The notes: generated from the sequence alone by a model not told the origin. Counted from the stretch's first letter, positions 1 to 11,543 are shown. The stretch: 64,000 nucleotides of DNA from Prochlorococcus sp. AG-412-C21 (GCA_003214975.1 QCKZ01000001.1:22896-86895); one strand, 5' to 3'. Translations and numbers: made by a program.

Positions 1-488
1 GAGAAGATGAAAAATTAGGAGGAACTCCAGTTATTTTTTTAACAGCAAAAGGAATGACCTTAGATAGAACAGAGGGTTATCTCGCAGGAGTTGATGATTA
101 TATTTCCAAACCTTTCGACCCCGATGAATTAGCTGCGAGAGTTAAAAATGTAATCAATAGACAAGAACGTTTACTAAAAGAAGCTGCACGATTCGCAGAT
201 ATTGATGTAAGCAAAATGGCGAAACAAATTACTGAAATAAAATCTATGCTCACAGACCAAAACCCCACTAATGCAGAAAATAAAATAAATCTTCCTAGTT
301 TTACTCCAAGAGAAGCAAGTGTACTTCAACTAGTAGCAGAGGGGCTGATGAATAAGGAAATTGCAAGACAGCTTGAAACATCTATTAGAAATGTTGAAAA
401 ATATGTAAGTAGACTTTTTATCAAGACAGGTACATCTAGCAGAACCGAATTAGTTCGTTATGCACTTGAAAATCATTTAGTAAAATAA
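1..488 (+). CDS. Response regulator, LuxR/NarL type (5' truncated by window edge)
   Basis: Frame is open from base 3; receiver C-terminal part (VDDYISKPFDPDELAARV) followed by GerE HTH (FTPREASVLQLVAEGLMNKEIARQLETSIRNVEKYVSRLF). Confidence 0.85.
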   Translation, partial: EDEKLGGTPVIFLTAKGMTLDRTEGYLAGVDDYISKPFDPDELAARVKNVINRQERLLKEAARFADIDVSKMAKQITEIKSMLTDQNPTNAENKINLPSFTPREASVLQLVAEGLMNKEIARQLETSIRNVEKYVSRLFIKTGTSSRTELVRYALENHLVK

Positions 489-489
489 A

Positions 490-1191
490 TTATTTAATTT
501 TTTCGAATTCAATTAGTTTTGAAAAATAAAAAGGAGCTTGATTTAATTTCGTTTTAACCACGTTAAATCCTTTTTCTTTAGCAGCATTAATAATGCCCTT
601 TTCTTTTAATGTATAAGCTCTTGTAGTTTTACTTGGCCCAGGAAACAATTTACCTATATTTTTTAGAACAGCAAGAACTGGAGTATAAGGAGCAAAGCTA
701 ACAATTAGTTTTTCTTTGCTTAAATCGCATAGATGTTGGACCATTTCTTCTGCGACCGGTTGAGGATAATGAATAAATACATCTAAACAAACTACAACAT
801 CAAATAATCCTTTTAATTGTTCTAGATCACATACTTCATATTTGATTTTACCTTGGTTCAAACCTAATTTAATTATGCGTTTCTTTGTTTCTTTAATCAT
901 TTCAGAAGAAATATCGCTTACCTGTAATTCTTTTATACCAAGTCTTAGTAAAGGTATGGATAGACTTCCAACACCACAACCTGCATCACAATAACTTTTT
1001 TTTGTTAGTTCAGGATAATTTTTGATGTATGAGACTACATCATCTACAGTCTTTTGATGTCCTTTCCTAATATTTTTCTGAACTGTATTAATTTCATCAG
1101 ATTTGCTATAAATTTTATTCCATCTTTCAAAGCCAGTTCCATTAAAATACTCTCTAACTTCACTTTTTTCGATAATCTTACTTGAATTCAT
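490..1191 (-). CDS. chlM: Mg-protoporphyrin IX methyltransferase
   Basis: SAM-dependent methyltransferase motif DAGCGVGSLSIPL; ChlM-like N-terminus VREYFNGTGFERWNKIY. Confidence 0.9.
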   Translation of the reverse strand: MNSSKIIEKSEVREYFNGTGFERWNKIYSKSDEINTVQKNIRKGHQKTVDDVVSYIKNYPELTKKSYCDAGCGVGSLSIPLLRLGIKELQVSDISSEMIKETKKRIIKLGLNQGKIKYEVCDLEQLKGLFDVVVCLDVFIHYPQPVAEEMVQHLCDLSKEKLIVSFAPYTPVLAVLKNIGKLFPGPSKTTRAYTLKEKGIINAAKEKGFNVVKTKLNQAPFYFSKLIEFEKIK

Positions 1192-1280
1192 AATACTCTA
1201 TGAAAATTTATTCTTTTTATATTAACCAACTGGCGCTAAATTAATTGCACGCCATTATAGGAAAGAATTGATTTGTTATT

Positions 1281-1817
1281 TTGTCAGAATTGAATTCTAA
1301 AGATATTTATAAAATCGCTGTCGTAATGGGTAGTGATTCAGATTTAAAAACATTGAAACCAGCTGTAGACATTTTAAGAGAATTTGGAATAAAAACTGAA
1401 GTTTGTATACTTTCTGCCCATAGAACACCTATCGAGATGATGGAATATGCAAAAAATGCAGAATCAGAAAATATAAAAGTAATAATTGCCGGTGCTGGTG
1501 GTGCAGCTCATCTTCCAGGAATGCTGGCATCCATAACTTGCATTCCTGTAATTGGAGTACCAGTAGAAAGTAAGACACTTAAGGGGATTGACTCTCTTTT
1601 ATCAATTGTTCAAATGCCCGCTGGGATACCAGTAGCAACAGTTGCAATTAATGGAGGTCAAAATGCTGGATTATTGGCAATAGAAATGATCAGTTTATTT
1701 GATGAATCCATAAAGGAAAATTTAAAAGAATTCAGAGCAAATCTTCATACACAGGTAAGAAATAAAAATAGTAAGTTATCAACTATTGGAGCTGACAATT
1801 ATCTTCACAATAAATGA
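1281..1817 (+). CDS. purE: N5-carboxyaminoimidazole ribonucleotide mutase
   Basis: VVMGSDSDLKTLKPA, SAHRTP, GAGGAAHLPGMLAS motifs; TTG start. Confidence 0.95.
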   Translation: MSELNSKDIYKIAVVMGSDSDLKTLKPAVDILREFGIKTEVCILSAHRTPIEMMEYAKNAESENIKVIIAGAGGAAHLPGMLASITCIPVIGVPVESKTLKGIDSLLSIVQMPAGIPVATVAINGGQNAGLLAIEMISLFDESIKENLKEFRANLHTQVRNKNSKLSTIGADNYLHNK

Positions 1818-1832
1818 ACTTTTATTTTTCTA

Positions 1833-2471
1833 TTAGCCCTTTTTAAGGAAGTTTTCTTGTTTAAGATATTTAATAACTTTTTGAACTGAATCCTTTAAAT
1901 CTAACGAACCTGTATCAACAACAATGTCTGGATTATGAGGAGCTTCATATGGACTAGAAATCCCTGTAAAATCCTTAATTTCACCCAAACGAGCTTTCTT
2001 ATAAAGACCTTTGGTATCCCGGTTTTCGCAAACTTTGATATCTGCAGCACAATAAACTTCAATAAAATCTTTAGATCCAATAATTTTTCTCACCTTATCT
2101 CTATCGCTAATAAATGGTGAAACAAATGCTGTAATAGTTATTATCCCAGCATTCATAAATAAATTCGCAACTTCTCCAATTCTTCTTATATTTTCTTCTC
2201 TATCTTCATCGGAAAACCCAAGATCTTTACATAAACCGTGCCTTATATTATCTCCATCCAACACGTAAGTAGAAAAACCATCTAAGTGTAAAACTTCATT
2301 TAAAGCGTTGGCCAAAGTACTTTTACCAGATCCTGATAAACCTGTAAACCAAATAACCATTCCTTTATGACCTCTCATTTTCTCTAACTTATCTCTATCA
2401 ATAGTTAAATTGTGCCACTTTATATTGGTTGAATTTGTTTGATCTTGTTCTTTCATTTTTTGCATCATCAA
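1833..2471 (-). CDS. cysC: Adenylylsulfate kinase
   Basis: GLSGSGKSTLANAL P-loop, LDGDNIRHGL, EVYCAADIKVCENRDTKGLYKKA. Confidence 0.95.
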   Translation of the reverse strand: MMMQKMKEQDQTNSTNIKWHNLTIDRDKLEKMRGHKGMVIWFTGLSGSGKSTLANALNEVLHLDGFSTYVLDGDNIRHGLCKDLGFSDEDREENIRRIGEVANLFMNAGIITITAFVSPFISDRDKVRKIIGSKDFIEVYCAADIKVCENRDTKGLYKKARLGEIKDFTGISSPYEAPHNPDIVVDTGSLDLKDSVQKVIKYLKQENFLKKG

Positions 2472-2498
2472 AATTAAAAACCTATCTTAACCCTTGCT

Positions 2499-2810
2499 TC
2501 ATAAATTATGAAATCCCTCTTTACGAAGAAACTCAATTGATTTCCACACCATATCACCCTGTAACTGGATATTACTATCAATTAATGTACCTCCAGTACC
2601 ACAAAAAACTTTAAGTTTTTTAAGCAATTCTTTTAATAAGATTTCATCCTCAGTTCCTAAGCCTTTAATTAAAGTTATCGTCTTGCCCTTTTTACCTTTT
2701 TTTTGTTTTGAAATATTTATTTTTGATCTTTTAGTAAAAGTATCTACCTTGGCTGTTTCTTCAGATTTATTTTCATAATTATCAAATTCGATCCAATTCT
2801 TTTTTCCCAT
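2499..2810 (-). CDS. SUI1/eIF1-like translation initiation factor family protein
   Basis: KGKTITLIKGLGT...LKKLKVFCGTGGTLIDSNIQLQGD signature. Confidence 0.85.
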   Translation of the reverse strand: MGKKNWIEFDNYENKSEETAKVDTFTKRSKINISKQKKGKKGKTITLIKGLGTEDEILLKELLKKLKVFCGTGGTLIDSNIQLQGDMVWKSIEFLRKEGFHNL

Positions 2811-2857
2811 TATTTTGAATATAATCTATAGTTAGTTAATACTTATTCTATAGAAAA

Positions 2858-4102
2858 GTGGTAAGTACATTTTATCGCAAAGATCAAAATTATAAAAATG
2901 ACGATTTAAATCAACCCTCCAAAGAGGGAAGATTTGGAAAATATGGTGGTCAATACGTTCCTGAAACACTAATGCCTGCACTTTTTGAGCTTGAAACAGC
3001 TGCATCAAATGCATGGAAAGATAAACTTTTTGTAAAAGAATTAAATCATCTACTTAAGACTTATGTAGGAAGAGAAACACCACTTTATGAAGCCAAAAGA
3101 CTTACTGAACATTACAAAACTAAACAAGCAACTGCAAGAATATGGCTTAAAAGAGAAGATTTAAATCATACTGGTGCTCACAAAATTAATAATGCCCTTG
3201 GACAAGCTTTATTAGCAATAAGAATGGGTAAAAAAAGGATAATTGCAGAAACTGGAGCAGGTCAGCATGGAGTTGCCACGGCTACTGTTTGTGCGAGATT
3301 TGGCTTGAAATGTATTATCTACATGGGTGCTGAGGACATAAAAAGGCAATCCCTCAACGTCTTTAGAATGAAACTGTTAGGAGCTGAAGTTAAAGTTGTA
3401 AATTCTGGAACTGCAACACTTAAAGATGCCACTAGTGAAGCTATTAGAGATTGGGTTTCTAATGTTGAAACCACACACTACATTTTAGGATCTGTTGCGG
3501 GCCCACACCCTTTCCCAAAAATTGTACGAGATTTTCATGCAGTTATAGGAGAAGAAACTAAAAAACAATGTCAGGAATCGTTTGGATCTTTACCAGATAT
3601 TTTACTTGCTTGTGTAGGTGGGGGATCAAATGCAATGGGACTTTTCCATCCTTTCGTGAAAGAAACATCTGTACGACTAATTGGAGTTGAAGCCGCAGGA
3701 AGCGGAGTTGATACTGACAAACATGCTGCAACTATCACTAAAGGGTCAGTTGGAATTTTGCATGGATCAATGAGTCTTCTTTTACAAGATGATAATGGTC
3801 AAGTACAAGAAGCTCACTCAATAAGTGCAGGGTTAGATTACCCTGGAGTAGGACCTGAACATAGCCATTTAAAAGATATAGGCAGAGCAGAATATGGATC
3901 AGTCACAGATCAAGAAGCTTTAGATGCTTTAAAACTTGTTAGTGAACTTGAAGGAATCATACCAGCACTTGAAACATCCCATGCCTTTGCTTGGTTAGAT
4001 AAATTATGCCCTACTCTTGAAAAAAATACTCATATAGTTATAAACTGCTCCGGAAGAGGTGACAAAGATGTTAATACTGTTGCATCTTCATTAGATATTT
4101 AA
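2858..4102 (+). CDS. trpB: Tryptophan synthase beta chain
   Basis: [38 protein letters not shown]; full length. Confidence 0.97.
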   Translation: MVSTFYRKDQNYKNDDLNQPSKEGRFGKYGGQYVPETLMPALFELETAASNAWKDKLFVKELNHLLKTYVGRETPLYEAKRLTEHYKTKQATARIWLKREDLNHTGAHKINNALGQALLAIRMGKKRIIAETGAGQHGVATATVCARFGLKCIIYMGAEDIKRQSLNVFRMKLLGAEVKVVNSGTATLKDATSEAIRDWVSNVETTHYILGSVAGPHPFPKIVRDFHAVIGEETKKQCQESFGSLPDILLACVGGGSNAMGLFHPFVKETSVRLIGVEAAGSGVDTDKHAATITKGSVGILHGSMSLLLQDDNGQVQEAHSISAGLDYPGVGPEHSHLKDIGRAEYGSVTDQEALDALKLVSELEGIIPALETSHAFAWLDKLCPTLEKNTHIVINCSGRGDKDVNTVASSLDI

Positions 4103-4453
4103 TCAATACCTAGGAATTGATGGGTCAATATATCTACTCCATCCATCAATACCCTCCTCCAAATTCCATATTTCGCTCACAATATTATTATCTAAGGACC
4201 ATTGACAAAAGTTATAACTTCTTATTCCTGCATGGCAGGTAACAACAATTTCTCTATCTAATAAACCCGCAAATATTTCTTCAACGTATTCAGATGTAAC
4301 TTTACTAATTGGTATATGTAAAAATTCTTTTGAGAAACGAGCTGTTTCCAGCTCTAACTGTTCTCTTACATCAATTAAGACTGGATCTTCTTTCTCAGAA
4401 TTAAACCAATCATTGAGACTAGAAGCATTTATAGATTTTGGATAATTTCCCAA
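4103..4453 (-). CDS. Rhodanese-like domain protein
   Basis: LIDVREQLELETARF...VVTCHAGIRSYNFCQWL. Confidence 0.85.
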   Translation of the reverse strand: MGNYPKSINASSLNDWFNSEKEDPVLIDVREQLELETARFSKEFLHIPISKVTSEYVEEIFAGLLDREIVVTCHAGIRSYNFCQWSLDNNIVSEIWNLEEGIDGWSRYIDPSIPRY

Positions 4454-4542
4454 TTGAGAGAATAAATTATGTGTTATTTACAATTTAATAAATTAAGTTG
4501 CAGGAGTAAATTTATTGTTAAAAATAAAAATAAACATTGAGA

Positions 4543-6015
4543 ATGAAACTTAAAGTAGTAGCAATAATACTATTATTATCTTTATTACTTATTTTTGGTT
4601 TTAAAAAAATTTCTGCCAATAAAAATAAGTCGCAAAGTAGCAATATTGAGCAACTAAATATATTTAAATATTTACCAAAAGATAATAATAAATTATTATT
4701 CATTTCAAATTTGGATATTTCTAATATTATTAATAATATTGAAAACGATAAAAATCCAAAAAATCAGGCTAACTTTGTTTTAATAAAAGATTCATTTTTA
4801 GATTACTTAGGTATAGATCTAGGCAACAATAAATTAGACGATGTTTATAATAATGAACTTGTAATTTCAACTTTTGAGAATAATAAAAAGAATAATGATG
4901 ATATTTTGATAGTTTTTAAAATTAAGCCAGAAAAAAACCTAGATGATATATTGCATCTGTCCAAACAAATTGATCAGACTAATGAAATAATACCAATTTA
5001 TAGAGAAAATAAAATAAATTTTCTTAACTTCATATATCGTACCGAAGATAATTATATTATTGCTTCTTCAGATAAGAAATTAATAGTAAATAGTATTTAC
5101 TCTAGTTCTAATTATAAAGAAAAAAAATTTAAATATGAGAGAGAACTTTCTGAACTAAAAAACAAAAGAAATATATTATTTACAAAGAAATTTGGAAAAA
5201 GTATATTTTTTAATAATGAAATATTTACTGAGAAAAATGACGATGTTATAGCTACAACTTTTGACTTAAAAAATAAACATTTGATTTTAAAATCATATTT
5301 ACTAAATAATAAAAAAAATCTTAATATTATTGCTTACGATAATCTAATAAATAAAGAAAATACGAATAAAGATAATCCTCAAGTTTCAATCTTTAGTGAT
5401 ATGAAAAATTTTGACAAATATCTAAAACCTTTAATAAACGATTTTGAAAACAGTTTTTTTGAAGATTTTAATCAAAAAGCAAATAAAAATATCTTAATTC
5501 TCAATTCAAATAAAGACTGGATTATTACATTTAAAAAAAATACTGAAGATCAACTTGATTTAAGTGATATGAAAAAAATAAAAGATTTCAACAAATACAC
5601 TTTGAAAAAAAATGAAGATATTTACTCGATATATTCCAAAGAAATTCTTGAAGAAAAAGACGATGTAATAAAACAATTAACTTATGAAAATATCTATTCA
5701 ATAGAATCAGGAGGGCTACAATTCATAAGTAATTATTTAATTGATCGTAAAAAACTAGAAACAATCTCAAAAGAATTTTTTAACCTCAAAAGTAATAAAG
5801 ATAAATCTGCTTTTTTTTATACAAAAGTAAATATCAACAATAAAGGTAATGTTTCTAATAACATTGAATATTTTTCTTTTTTAGAGGATCTTAATTTCCT
5901 TTTAAGAAACATTTTAAAAATATCAAATGAAGAATTTCTAGAAATCGCGAAACAATCTATTCCCGAAAAAAATCCAATCCTTTACACAGAAAACAGTTTC
6001 AAAATACTTGAATAA
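4543..6015 (+). CDS. Lys/Asn-rich membrane-anchored conserved hypothetical (possibly DUF3352-like)
   Basis: Single N-terminal TM (KVVAIILLLSLLLIFGFKK); ATG at 4543 preferred over the TTG at 4537 in the track. Confidence 0.5.
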   Translation: MKLKVVAIILLLSLLLIFGFKKISANKNKSQSSNIEQLNIFKYLPKDNNKLLFISNLDISNIINNIENDKNPKNQANFVLIKDSFLDYLGIDLGNNKLDDVYNNELVISTFENNKKNNDDILIVFKIKPEKNLDDILHLSKQIDQTNEIIPIYRENKINFLNFIYRTEDNYIIASSDKKLIVNSIYSSSNYKEKKFKYERELSELKNKRNILFTKKFGKSIFFNNEIFTEKNDDVIATTFDLKNKHLILKSYLLNNKKNLNIIAYDNLINKENTNKDNPQVSIFSDMKNFDKYLKPLINDFENSFFEDFNQKANKNILILNSNKDWIITFKKNTEDQLDLSDMKKIKDFNKYTLKKNEDIYSIYSKEILEEKDDVIKQLTYENIYSIESGGLQFISNYLIDRKKLETISKEFFNLKSNKDKSAFFYTKVNINNKGNVSNNIEYFSFLEDLNFLLRNILKISNEEFLEIAKQSIPEKNPILYTENSFKILE

Positions 6016-6136
6016 TTTCTTTTAAATGAGCTCAAAAAATAAGCAAACTAAATTTTTTAGAAATTAATAACTTGTGGTTAATTAAAAATTATTTGACTAT
6101 CTTTAATCTATAAGTATTGGATACTGAATTAAGAAA

Positions 6137-7282
6137 TTGGATAGCAACAAACTAAATTTAAAGCCAGGATTAGAGGGTGTCCCAGTTACTAATTCATCCA
6201 TATGTGATATTAACGGTAACAAAGGTAAATTATTGTATAGAGGCTACTCGATAGAAGAATTATCCCAAAAAAGCAGTTTTTTAGAAACTGCTTATCTATT
6301 AATTTGGGGTGAATTACCCACAGCTATTCAACTTAGAGATTTTGAACAGGAAGTTCAGATGCATCGCAGGTTAAGTTTTAGAGTCAGAGACATGATGAAA
6401 TGTTTCCCTGCGACAGGTCATCCTATGGACGCTCTTCAATCTAGTGCGGCTTCTTTGGGCCTTTTTTATTCACGTCGAGCAATAGATGATCCTAATTACA
6501 TATATAACGCTGTGATAAGACTAATAGCAAAAATACCCACTATGATCGCAGCGTTTCAACTTATTAGAAAAGGCCAGGACCCCATTCAGCCTAGAGATGA
6601 TTTAACGTACTCCTCAAATTTTCTATATATGCTAACTGAAAAAGAACAAGATCCAATAGCTGCGAAAGTTTTCGATAGGTGTTTAATTTTACATGCCGAA
6701 CATAGTTTAAACGCTAGTACATTTAGCGCCAGAGTAACTGCAAGCACTCTTACAGACCCATATGCAGTTATCGCCTCTGCAGTAGGCACATTGGCTGGTC
6801 CTCTTCATGGAGGGGCTAATGAAGATGTTATTGCGATGTTAGAGGAAATCGAAACTCCAGAAAAAGCAGCTTCTTTTTTAGAAAACGCAATAAAAAATAA
6901 AAGTAAGATAATGGGCTTTGGTCATAGAGAATATAAAGTCAAAGATCCAAGAGCAATTATTCTTCAAAAACTGGCAGAAGAACTTTTTATTAGATTTGGA
7001 GCAGATAAAATGTATGAAGTTGCCAAAAGATTAGAGGCAGAGGCGATACCAAGACTTGGACCAAAAGGTATATTTCCAAACGTCGACTTTTATTCTGGCC
7101 TTGTTTATAGGAAACTTGGTATTCCTCGTGATTTATTTACTCCAATTTTTGCCATATCCAGAGTCGCTGGTTGGTTAGCTCACTGGAGAGAGCAACTTGG
7201 AGCAAATAGAATTTTTAGACCATCACAAATTTATACCGGTTCAGCACCTAGAGATTGGATTAGCTTAGAAAATCGAGAATAA
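6137..7282 (+). CDS. gltA: Citrate synthase
   Basis: GHREYKVKDPRA, LYRGYSIEELS, GGANEDV motifs; TTG start. Confidence 0.95.
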   Translation: MDSNKLNLKPGLEGVPVTNSSICDINGNKGKLLYRGYSIEELSQKSSFLETAYLLIWGELPTAIQLRDFEQEVQMHRRLSFRVRDMMKCFPATGHPMDALQSSAASLGLFYSRRAIDDPNYIYNAVIRLIAKIPTMIAAFQLIRKGQDPIQPRDDLTYSSNFLYMLTEKEQDPIAAKVFDRCLILHAEHSLNASTFSARVTASTLTDPYAVIASAVGTLAGPLHGGANEDVIAMLEEIETPEKAASFLENAIKNKSKIMGFGHREYKVKDPRAIILQKLAEELFIRFGADKMYEVAKRLEAEAIPRLGPKGIFPNVDFYSGLVYRKLGIPRDLFTPIFAISRVAGWLAHWREQLGANRIFRPSQIYTGSAPRDWISLENRE

Positions 7283-7357
7283 TATTTGCAGCTTTTTATA
7301 AAAAACACACATATTGTTTGTAACGAGTTAATGTATTAAGTAAATAACATCAAAACT

Positions 7358-8476
7358 TTGGAATACGGATTAGATCTCGAATATAGTTTTAATGAATTCT
7401 TAAAAGGATTTGGCCTTTCTAGTGAAATTGCTCATATAATTTGGCTCCCTTTACCTATGCTTTTGGTTTTGGTTGCTGCAGTTGTTGGAGTTTTAGTAAC
7501 AGTTTGGCTTGAAAGAAAGATATCTGCTGCTGCACAACAAAGAATTGGCCCTGAATATGCAGGAGCGCTTGGCGTACTACAACCAATTGCGGATGGTCTT
7601 AAGTTATTAGTCAAAGAGGATATTATTCCCGACAAAGCAGATGGAATTCTTTTCACAGCGGGGCCTGTATTAGTTCTTGTCCCAGTTATTCTCTCCTGGC
7701 TAATTGTTCCTTTTGGACAAAACCTGATTATAAGTAATGTTGGTATTGGAATTTTTCTTTGGATTGCTTTAAGTAGTATCCAACCAATAGGTCTTCTTAT
7801 GAGCGGATACGCCTCAAATAACAAATATTCATTATTAGGAGGATTAAGAGCTGCTGCTCAGTCTATAAGTTACGAAATACCATTAGCATTATCTGTACTA
7901 GCTATTGTGTTAATGACAAATTCTCTAAGTACTATAGATATTGTTAACCAACAAAACGGTGCTGGTATCCTAAGTTGGAATATTTGGAGACAACCAGTTG
8001 GGTTTATAGTCTTTTGGATTTGTGCTCTTGCAGAATGCGAAAGACTTCCATTTGACTTACCTGAAGCTGAAGAAGAATTAGTTGCGGGCTATCAAACTGA
8101 ATATGCAGGAATGAAATTTGCATTATTTTACCTTGGTAGCTATATTAATTTGATTCTTTCAGCATTATTAGTATCAATACTTTATTTAGGTGGATGGGGT
8201 TTTCCGATTCCAGTAGAAGTAATAGCTAAGGTACTTAATTTGCCTATCAATGCACCCGTCATACAAGTTTTCACTGCATCAATAGGAATTGTAATGACTG
8301 TTTTAAAAGCATATCTCTTAGTTTTCATTGCAATATTATTACGTTGGACAACACCTAGAGTAAGAATCGATCAACTTTTAGATCTAGGATGGAAGTTTCT
8401 TCTTCCAATTTCTCTTGCTAATCTTTTGTTAACTGCAGGCTTAAAACTTACCTTTCCTCAATTCTTTGGTGGCTAA
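7358..8476 (+). CDS. ndhA: NDH-1 subunit NdhA
   Basis: [54 protein letters not shown]. Confidence 0.97.
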   Translation: MEYGLDLEYSFNEFLKGFGLSSEIAHIIWLPLPMLLVLVAAVVGVLVTVWLERKISAAAQQRIGPEYAGALGVLQPIADGLKLLVKEDIIPDKADGILFTAGPVLVLVPVILSWLIVPFGQNLIISNVGIGIFLWIALSSIQPIGLLMSGYASNNKYSLLGGLRAAAQSISYEIPLALSVLAIVLMTNSLSTIDIVNQQNGAGILSWNIWRQPVGFIVFWICALAECERLPFDLPEAEEELVAGYQTEYAGMKFALFYLGSYINLILSALLVSILYLGGWGFPIPVEVIAKVLNLPINAPVIQVFTASIGIVMTVLKAYLLVFIAILLRWTTPRVRIDQLLDLGWKFLLPISLANLLLTAGLKLTFPQFFGG

Positions 8477-8545
8477 ATTTAGGTACATATACTGAAATTT
8501 AGAATTAATACACTAAACTAAAATAAATGAGTAAATTCTTCACAA

Positions 8546-9172
8546 ATGAAAAATTTCCTTCAACAAGTAAATAGCTATATTAAAGAGGCCCTTAGTGCTG
8601 GCAAATATTTATATAATGGCTTATCGGTAACTTTTGATCATCTTCGAAGAAGACCTGTTACTGTCCAATATCCATATGAAAAACTAATACCCTCAGAGAG
8701 ATATAGAGGAAGGATACACTATGAATTCGATAAATGTATAGCTTGTGAAGTTTGTGTAAGAGTATGTCCCATAAATCTACCAGTAGTTGACTGGGTTATG
8801 AATAAAGAAACAAAAAAAAAGGAGCTTAGAAATTATTCAATAGATTTTGGAGTTTGTATATTCTGTGGAAATTGTGTTGAATATTGTCCTACCAATTGTC
8901 TATCAATGACCGAAGAATATGAATTAGCTGCTTTCGACAGGCACAGTTTAAATTTTGATAATGTCGCACTTGGTAGACTTCCTACAAACGTTACAACAGA
9001 TCCATCAGTAAAACCATTAAGAGAACTTACCTATCTTCCTAAAGGTGTCATGGACCCTCATGAAATCCCAGCTTCAGATACTAGAGTTGGTAAATTACCT
9101 GAAGAAGTCTATGATTGGATGAGACCAGAATCCAATGAAAATAAAGATAAAGTTTCTAATCCAAACAATTAA
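8546..9172 (+). CDS. ndhI: NDH-1 subunit NdhI (2x[4Fe-4S] ferredoxin)
   Basis: [13 protein letters not shown] and [12 protein letters not shown] motifs; ndhA-I-G-E order. Confidence 0.97.
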   Translation: MKNFLQQVNSYIKEALSAGKYLYNGLSVTFDHLRRRPVTVQYPYEKLIPSERYRGRIHYEFDKCIACEVCVRVCPINLPVVDWVMNKETKKKELRNYSIDFGVCIFCGNCVEYCPTNCLSMTEEYELAAFDRHSLNFDNVALGRLPTNVTTDPSVKPLRELTYLPKGVMDPHEIPASDTRVGKLPEEVYDWMRPESNENKDKVSNPNN

Positions 9173-9185
9173 TTTCCATTAATTT

Positions 9186-9785
9186 ATGTCCATTGCAATA
9201 ACAACTCAAATTATTTGTTTTTCAGTTTTATCTTTAGTTATCCTTATTGGAGCACTTGGTGTTGTATTGCTAGAAAGTATTGTTTATTCAGCCTTTCTTC
9301 TAGGAGGAGTTTTCATGAGTGTTGCGGGATTATATCTTCTTTTGAATGCAAGTTTTGTTGCTGCAGCACAAGTTTTAGTTTATGTAGGTGCAGTTAATGT
9401 ATTAATAATCTTTGCAATAATGCTAGTCAATAAAAAAGAAGATTTAAAGCCCATCAGTGACATTAAATCGAGAAGAATCATATCAACATCAATATGTTTA
9501 ACCCTTCTAAGCCTTTTAATAAGAGTTGACTTGACTAATGTATGGAGCCTATCAAGTCCTCAAAACTCTATAGGAGAAGAATCAACTATCAGAATTGGTG
9601 AACATTTATTTAGTGATTATCTACTCCCATTTGAAGTAGCATCAGTTTTACTTTTAATGGCAATGATTGGAGCTATTGTTTTAGCTAGAAGAGATGTAAT
9701 GAGCAAGGATATTTCCACTGGATTACCGGTTGATCAAGAGTTAATTGAAAAATCATCAGAACCATTACTTACAAATAAAAATTAA
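9186..9785 (+). CDS. ndhG: NDH-1 subunit NdhG
   Basis: AAAQVLVYVGAVNVLIIFAIMLVN. Confidence 0.95.
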   Translation: MSIAITTQIICFSVLSLVILIGALGVVLLESIVYSAFLLGGVFMSVAGLYLLLNASFVAAAQVLVYVGAVNVLIIFAIMLVNKKEDLKPISDIKSRRIISTSICLTLLSLLIRVDLTNVWSLSSPQNSIGEESTIRIGEHLFSDYLLPFEVASVLLLMAMIGAIVLARRDVMSKDISTGLPVDQELIEKSSEPLLTNKN

Positions 9786-9800
9786 CCTTTCACTTTTCTT

Positions 9801-10124
9801 ATGATGAATTTAGAATCAATTCCTATTCAAGCATTTTTAATAGTATCTTCAGCACTATTCTGTATTGGGATTTGGGGATTATTAAATAGCAGAAATGCAG
9901 TTAGAGTTCTTATGAGCATTGAGTTAATGCTCAATGCAGTAAATATAAACTTAATAACGTTTTCTTCCTATGTTGACAATAATTTAATTCAAGGACAAGT
10001 TTTTACAATTTTTGTTATTACTGTTGCGGCAGCAGAAGCAGCAGTTGGGTTAGCTATATTGTTATCTCTCTACAGAAATAGAGTAACTGTAGATATGGAA
10101 AGTTTTAATTTATTAAAATGGTAA
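9801..10124 (+). CDS. ndhE: NDH-1 subunit NdhE
   Basis: VRVLMSIELMLNAVNINL; VAAAEAAVGLAILLSLYR. Confidence 0.97.
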   Translation: MMNLESIPIQAFLIVSSALFCIGIWGLLNSRNAVRVLMSIELMLNAVNINLITFSSYVDNNLIQGQVFTIFVITVAAAEAAVGLAILLSLYRNRVTVDMESFNLLKW

Positions 10125-10133
10125 AACCACTAA

Positions 10134-11045
10134 ATGAAACTTTCATTAGTGCTTATTATATATCGTTCAGATAGTTCTATAGCTCAAGAGGCTTCTAAAT
10201 TCTGTGAAGAAGTCCTCAAAACTAAAAATATAAAATCAAAAAGAATTCAAAGTGATTTTCACAGAGATGAAATTGTAAAACATCTTTATAATCTAGAATT
10301 ACAACCAAATATTGGCATAGTTCTTGGAGGAGATGGAACCTTTCTAAAATGTGCAAATGCTTTAGCTGATTATGATATTCCTTTGTTGAGCATTAATATT
10401 GGTGGTAATCTGGGTTTCCTTACTCAAGAAAAAGATTTTTTGTTTGACAAATCTTTTATTGAAATCCTTGAAAACGAAGAATATAAAATTGACTTTCGTA
10501 ATAGATTAAATTGTAATGTTTTTATTAATGGAACAAGTTCTGAGAAAAAGATTATAAAAAGCTACGATGCCTTAAATGATTTTTATTTTAAATCTGTTGA
10601 AGAGGATATTTCTCCAACCAACCAAATAGAAATTGAAATAGATAACGAGAAGGTGAATGAATACAAAGGTGATGGATTAATCATATCTACATCTACTGGT
10701 TCAACAGCCTACTCAATGGCTGCAGGGGGGCCAATAGTGCACCCTAATATTGATGCAATGATAATTAACCCTATATGCCCGATGAGTTTGGCTAGTAGAC
10801 CAATAGTTATACCTAATACAAGTAAGGTAATCATAAAACCTGTAAAAAAAAGTAAAGGGGAAATTAAATTATGGAGAGACGGGTCAAAATGTATGACCAT
10901 TAAGGAAAATTATTATTGTGAGATCAAAAAAGGGCAATCGCCCTGCAAAATAATAAAGTTTAAAAAAAGCACAAGTTACTATAGTACCTTAATAAAAAAA
11001 TTAGATTGGAAAGGTGATTTATCTCAAAAAAATTTCGAAAATTAA
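10134..11045 (+). CDS. nadK: NAD kinase
   Basis: [36 protein letters not shown]. Confidence 0.95.
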   Translation: MKLSLVLIIYRSDSSIAQEASKFCEEVLKTKNIKSKRIQSDFHRDEIVKHLYNLELQPNIGIVLGGDGTFLKCANALADYDIPLLSINIGGNLGFLTQEKDFLFDKSFIEILENEEYKIDFRNRLNCNVFINGTSSEKKIIKSYDALNDFYFKSVEEDISPTNQIEIEIDNEKVNEYKGDGLIISTSTGSTAYSMAAGGPIVHPNIDAMIINPICPMSLASRPIVIPNTSKVIIKPVKKSKGEIKLWRDGSKCMTIKENYYCEIKKGQSPCKIIKFKKSTSYYSTLIKKLDWKGDLSQKNFEN

Positions 11046-11543
11046 ATGGCCTTAGAAATAGAAAGAAGATTTCTTATAAAAAATGATAATTGGAAAGAAT
11101 TCATAAATAAAAAAATTGATATTGAACAAGGATATTTATCCAAAAGTTTAGATGGTTGGATTATTAGGGTAAGGCTTATAGGCAAAAACTCTAAAATTGC
11201 ACTTAAAAAACATATCAAAGGCTTTACCAACTTTGAATTTGAATACTCCATTCCACGAAGCGATGCTGAAACAATAATGTCAAATCTTTCCAATACAATT
11301 AAAAAAGATAGATACTTTCTAGAAATTGAAAAAAAGTCTTGGATTATAGATTGCTTTAAAGAAAATAATTATCCACTTAAAATTGCAGAAATTGAACTTT
11401 CTAATGAAGAGGAAGATTTAATTATTCCATCTTTCATTTCAAGAGAAATTACTGGGCTGACCCATTACTCCAATTTCAGTCTTGCTAAAAATCCTTTTTC
11501 AGAGTGGAAAGAAGAATTTTTAACAACTTTTAAAAGTGACTAG
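11046..11543 (+). CDS. CYTH-domain protein (triphosphate tunnel metalloenzyme-like)
   Basis: N-terminal EIERRF motif, EIELSNEEED; starts directly after the nadK stop codon. Confidence 0.85.
   Translation: MALEIERRFLIKNDNWKEFINKKIDIEQGYLSKSLDGWIIRVRLIGKNSKIALKKHIKGFTNFEFEYSIPRSDAETIMSNLSNTIKKDRYFLEIEKKSWIIDCFKENNYPLKIAEIELSNEEEDLIIPSFISREITGLTHYSNFSLAKNPFSEWKEEFLTTFKSD

Noticed and set aside
2429-3014. Small ORFs 2429-2614(+) and 2832-3014(-)
   Set aside because: Overlap cysC/SUI1 and trpB frames; low complexity; no support.
7432-7824. 130-aa antisense ORF inside ndhA
   Set aside because: Fully antisense to a clear ndhA; composition mirrors the sense codons; no recognisable domain.
11042-11293. 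83-aa minus ORF over the CYTH gene (and 10709-10900 over nadK)
   Set aside because: Overlap clear sense genes and show no conserved features.
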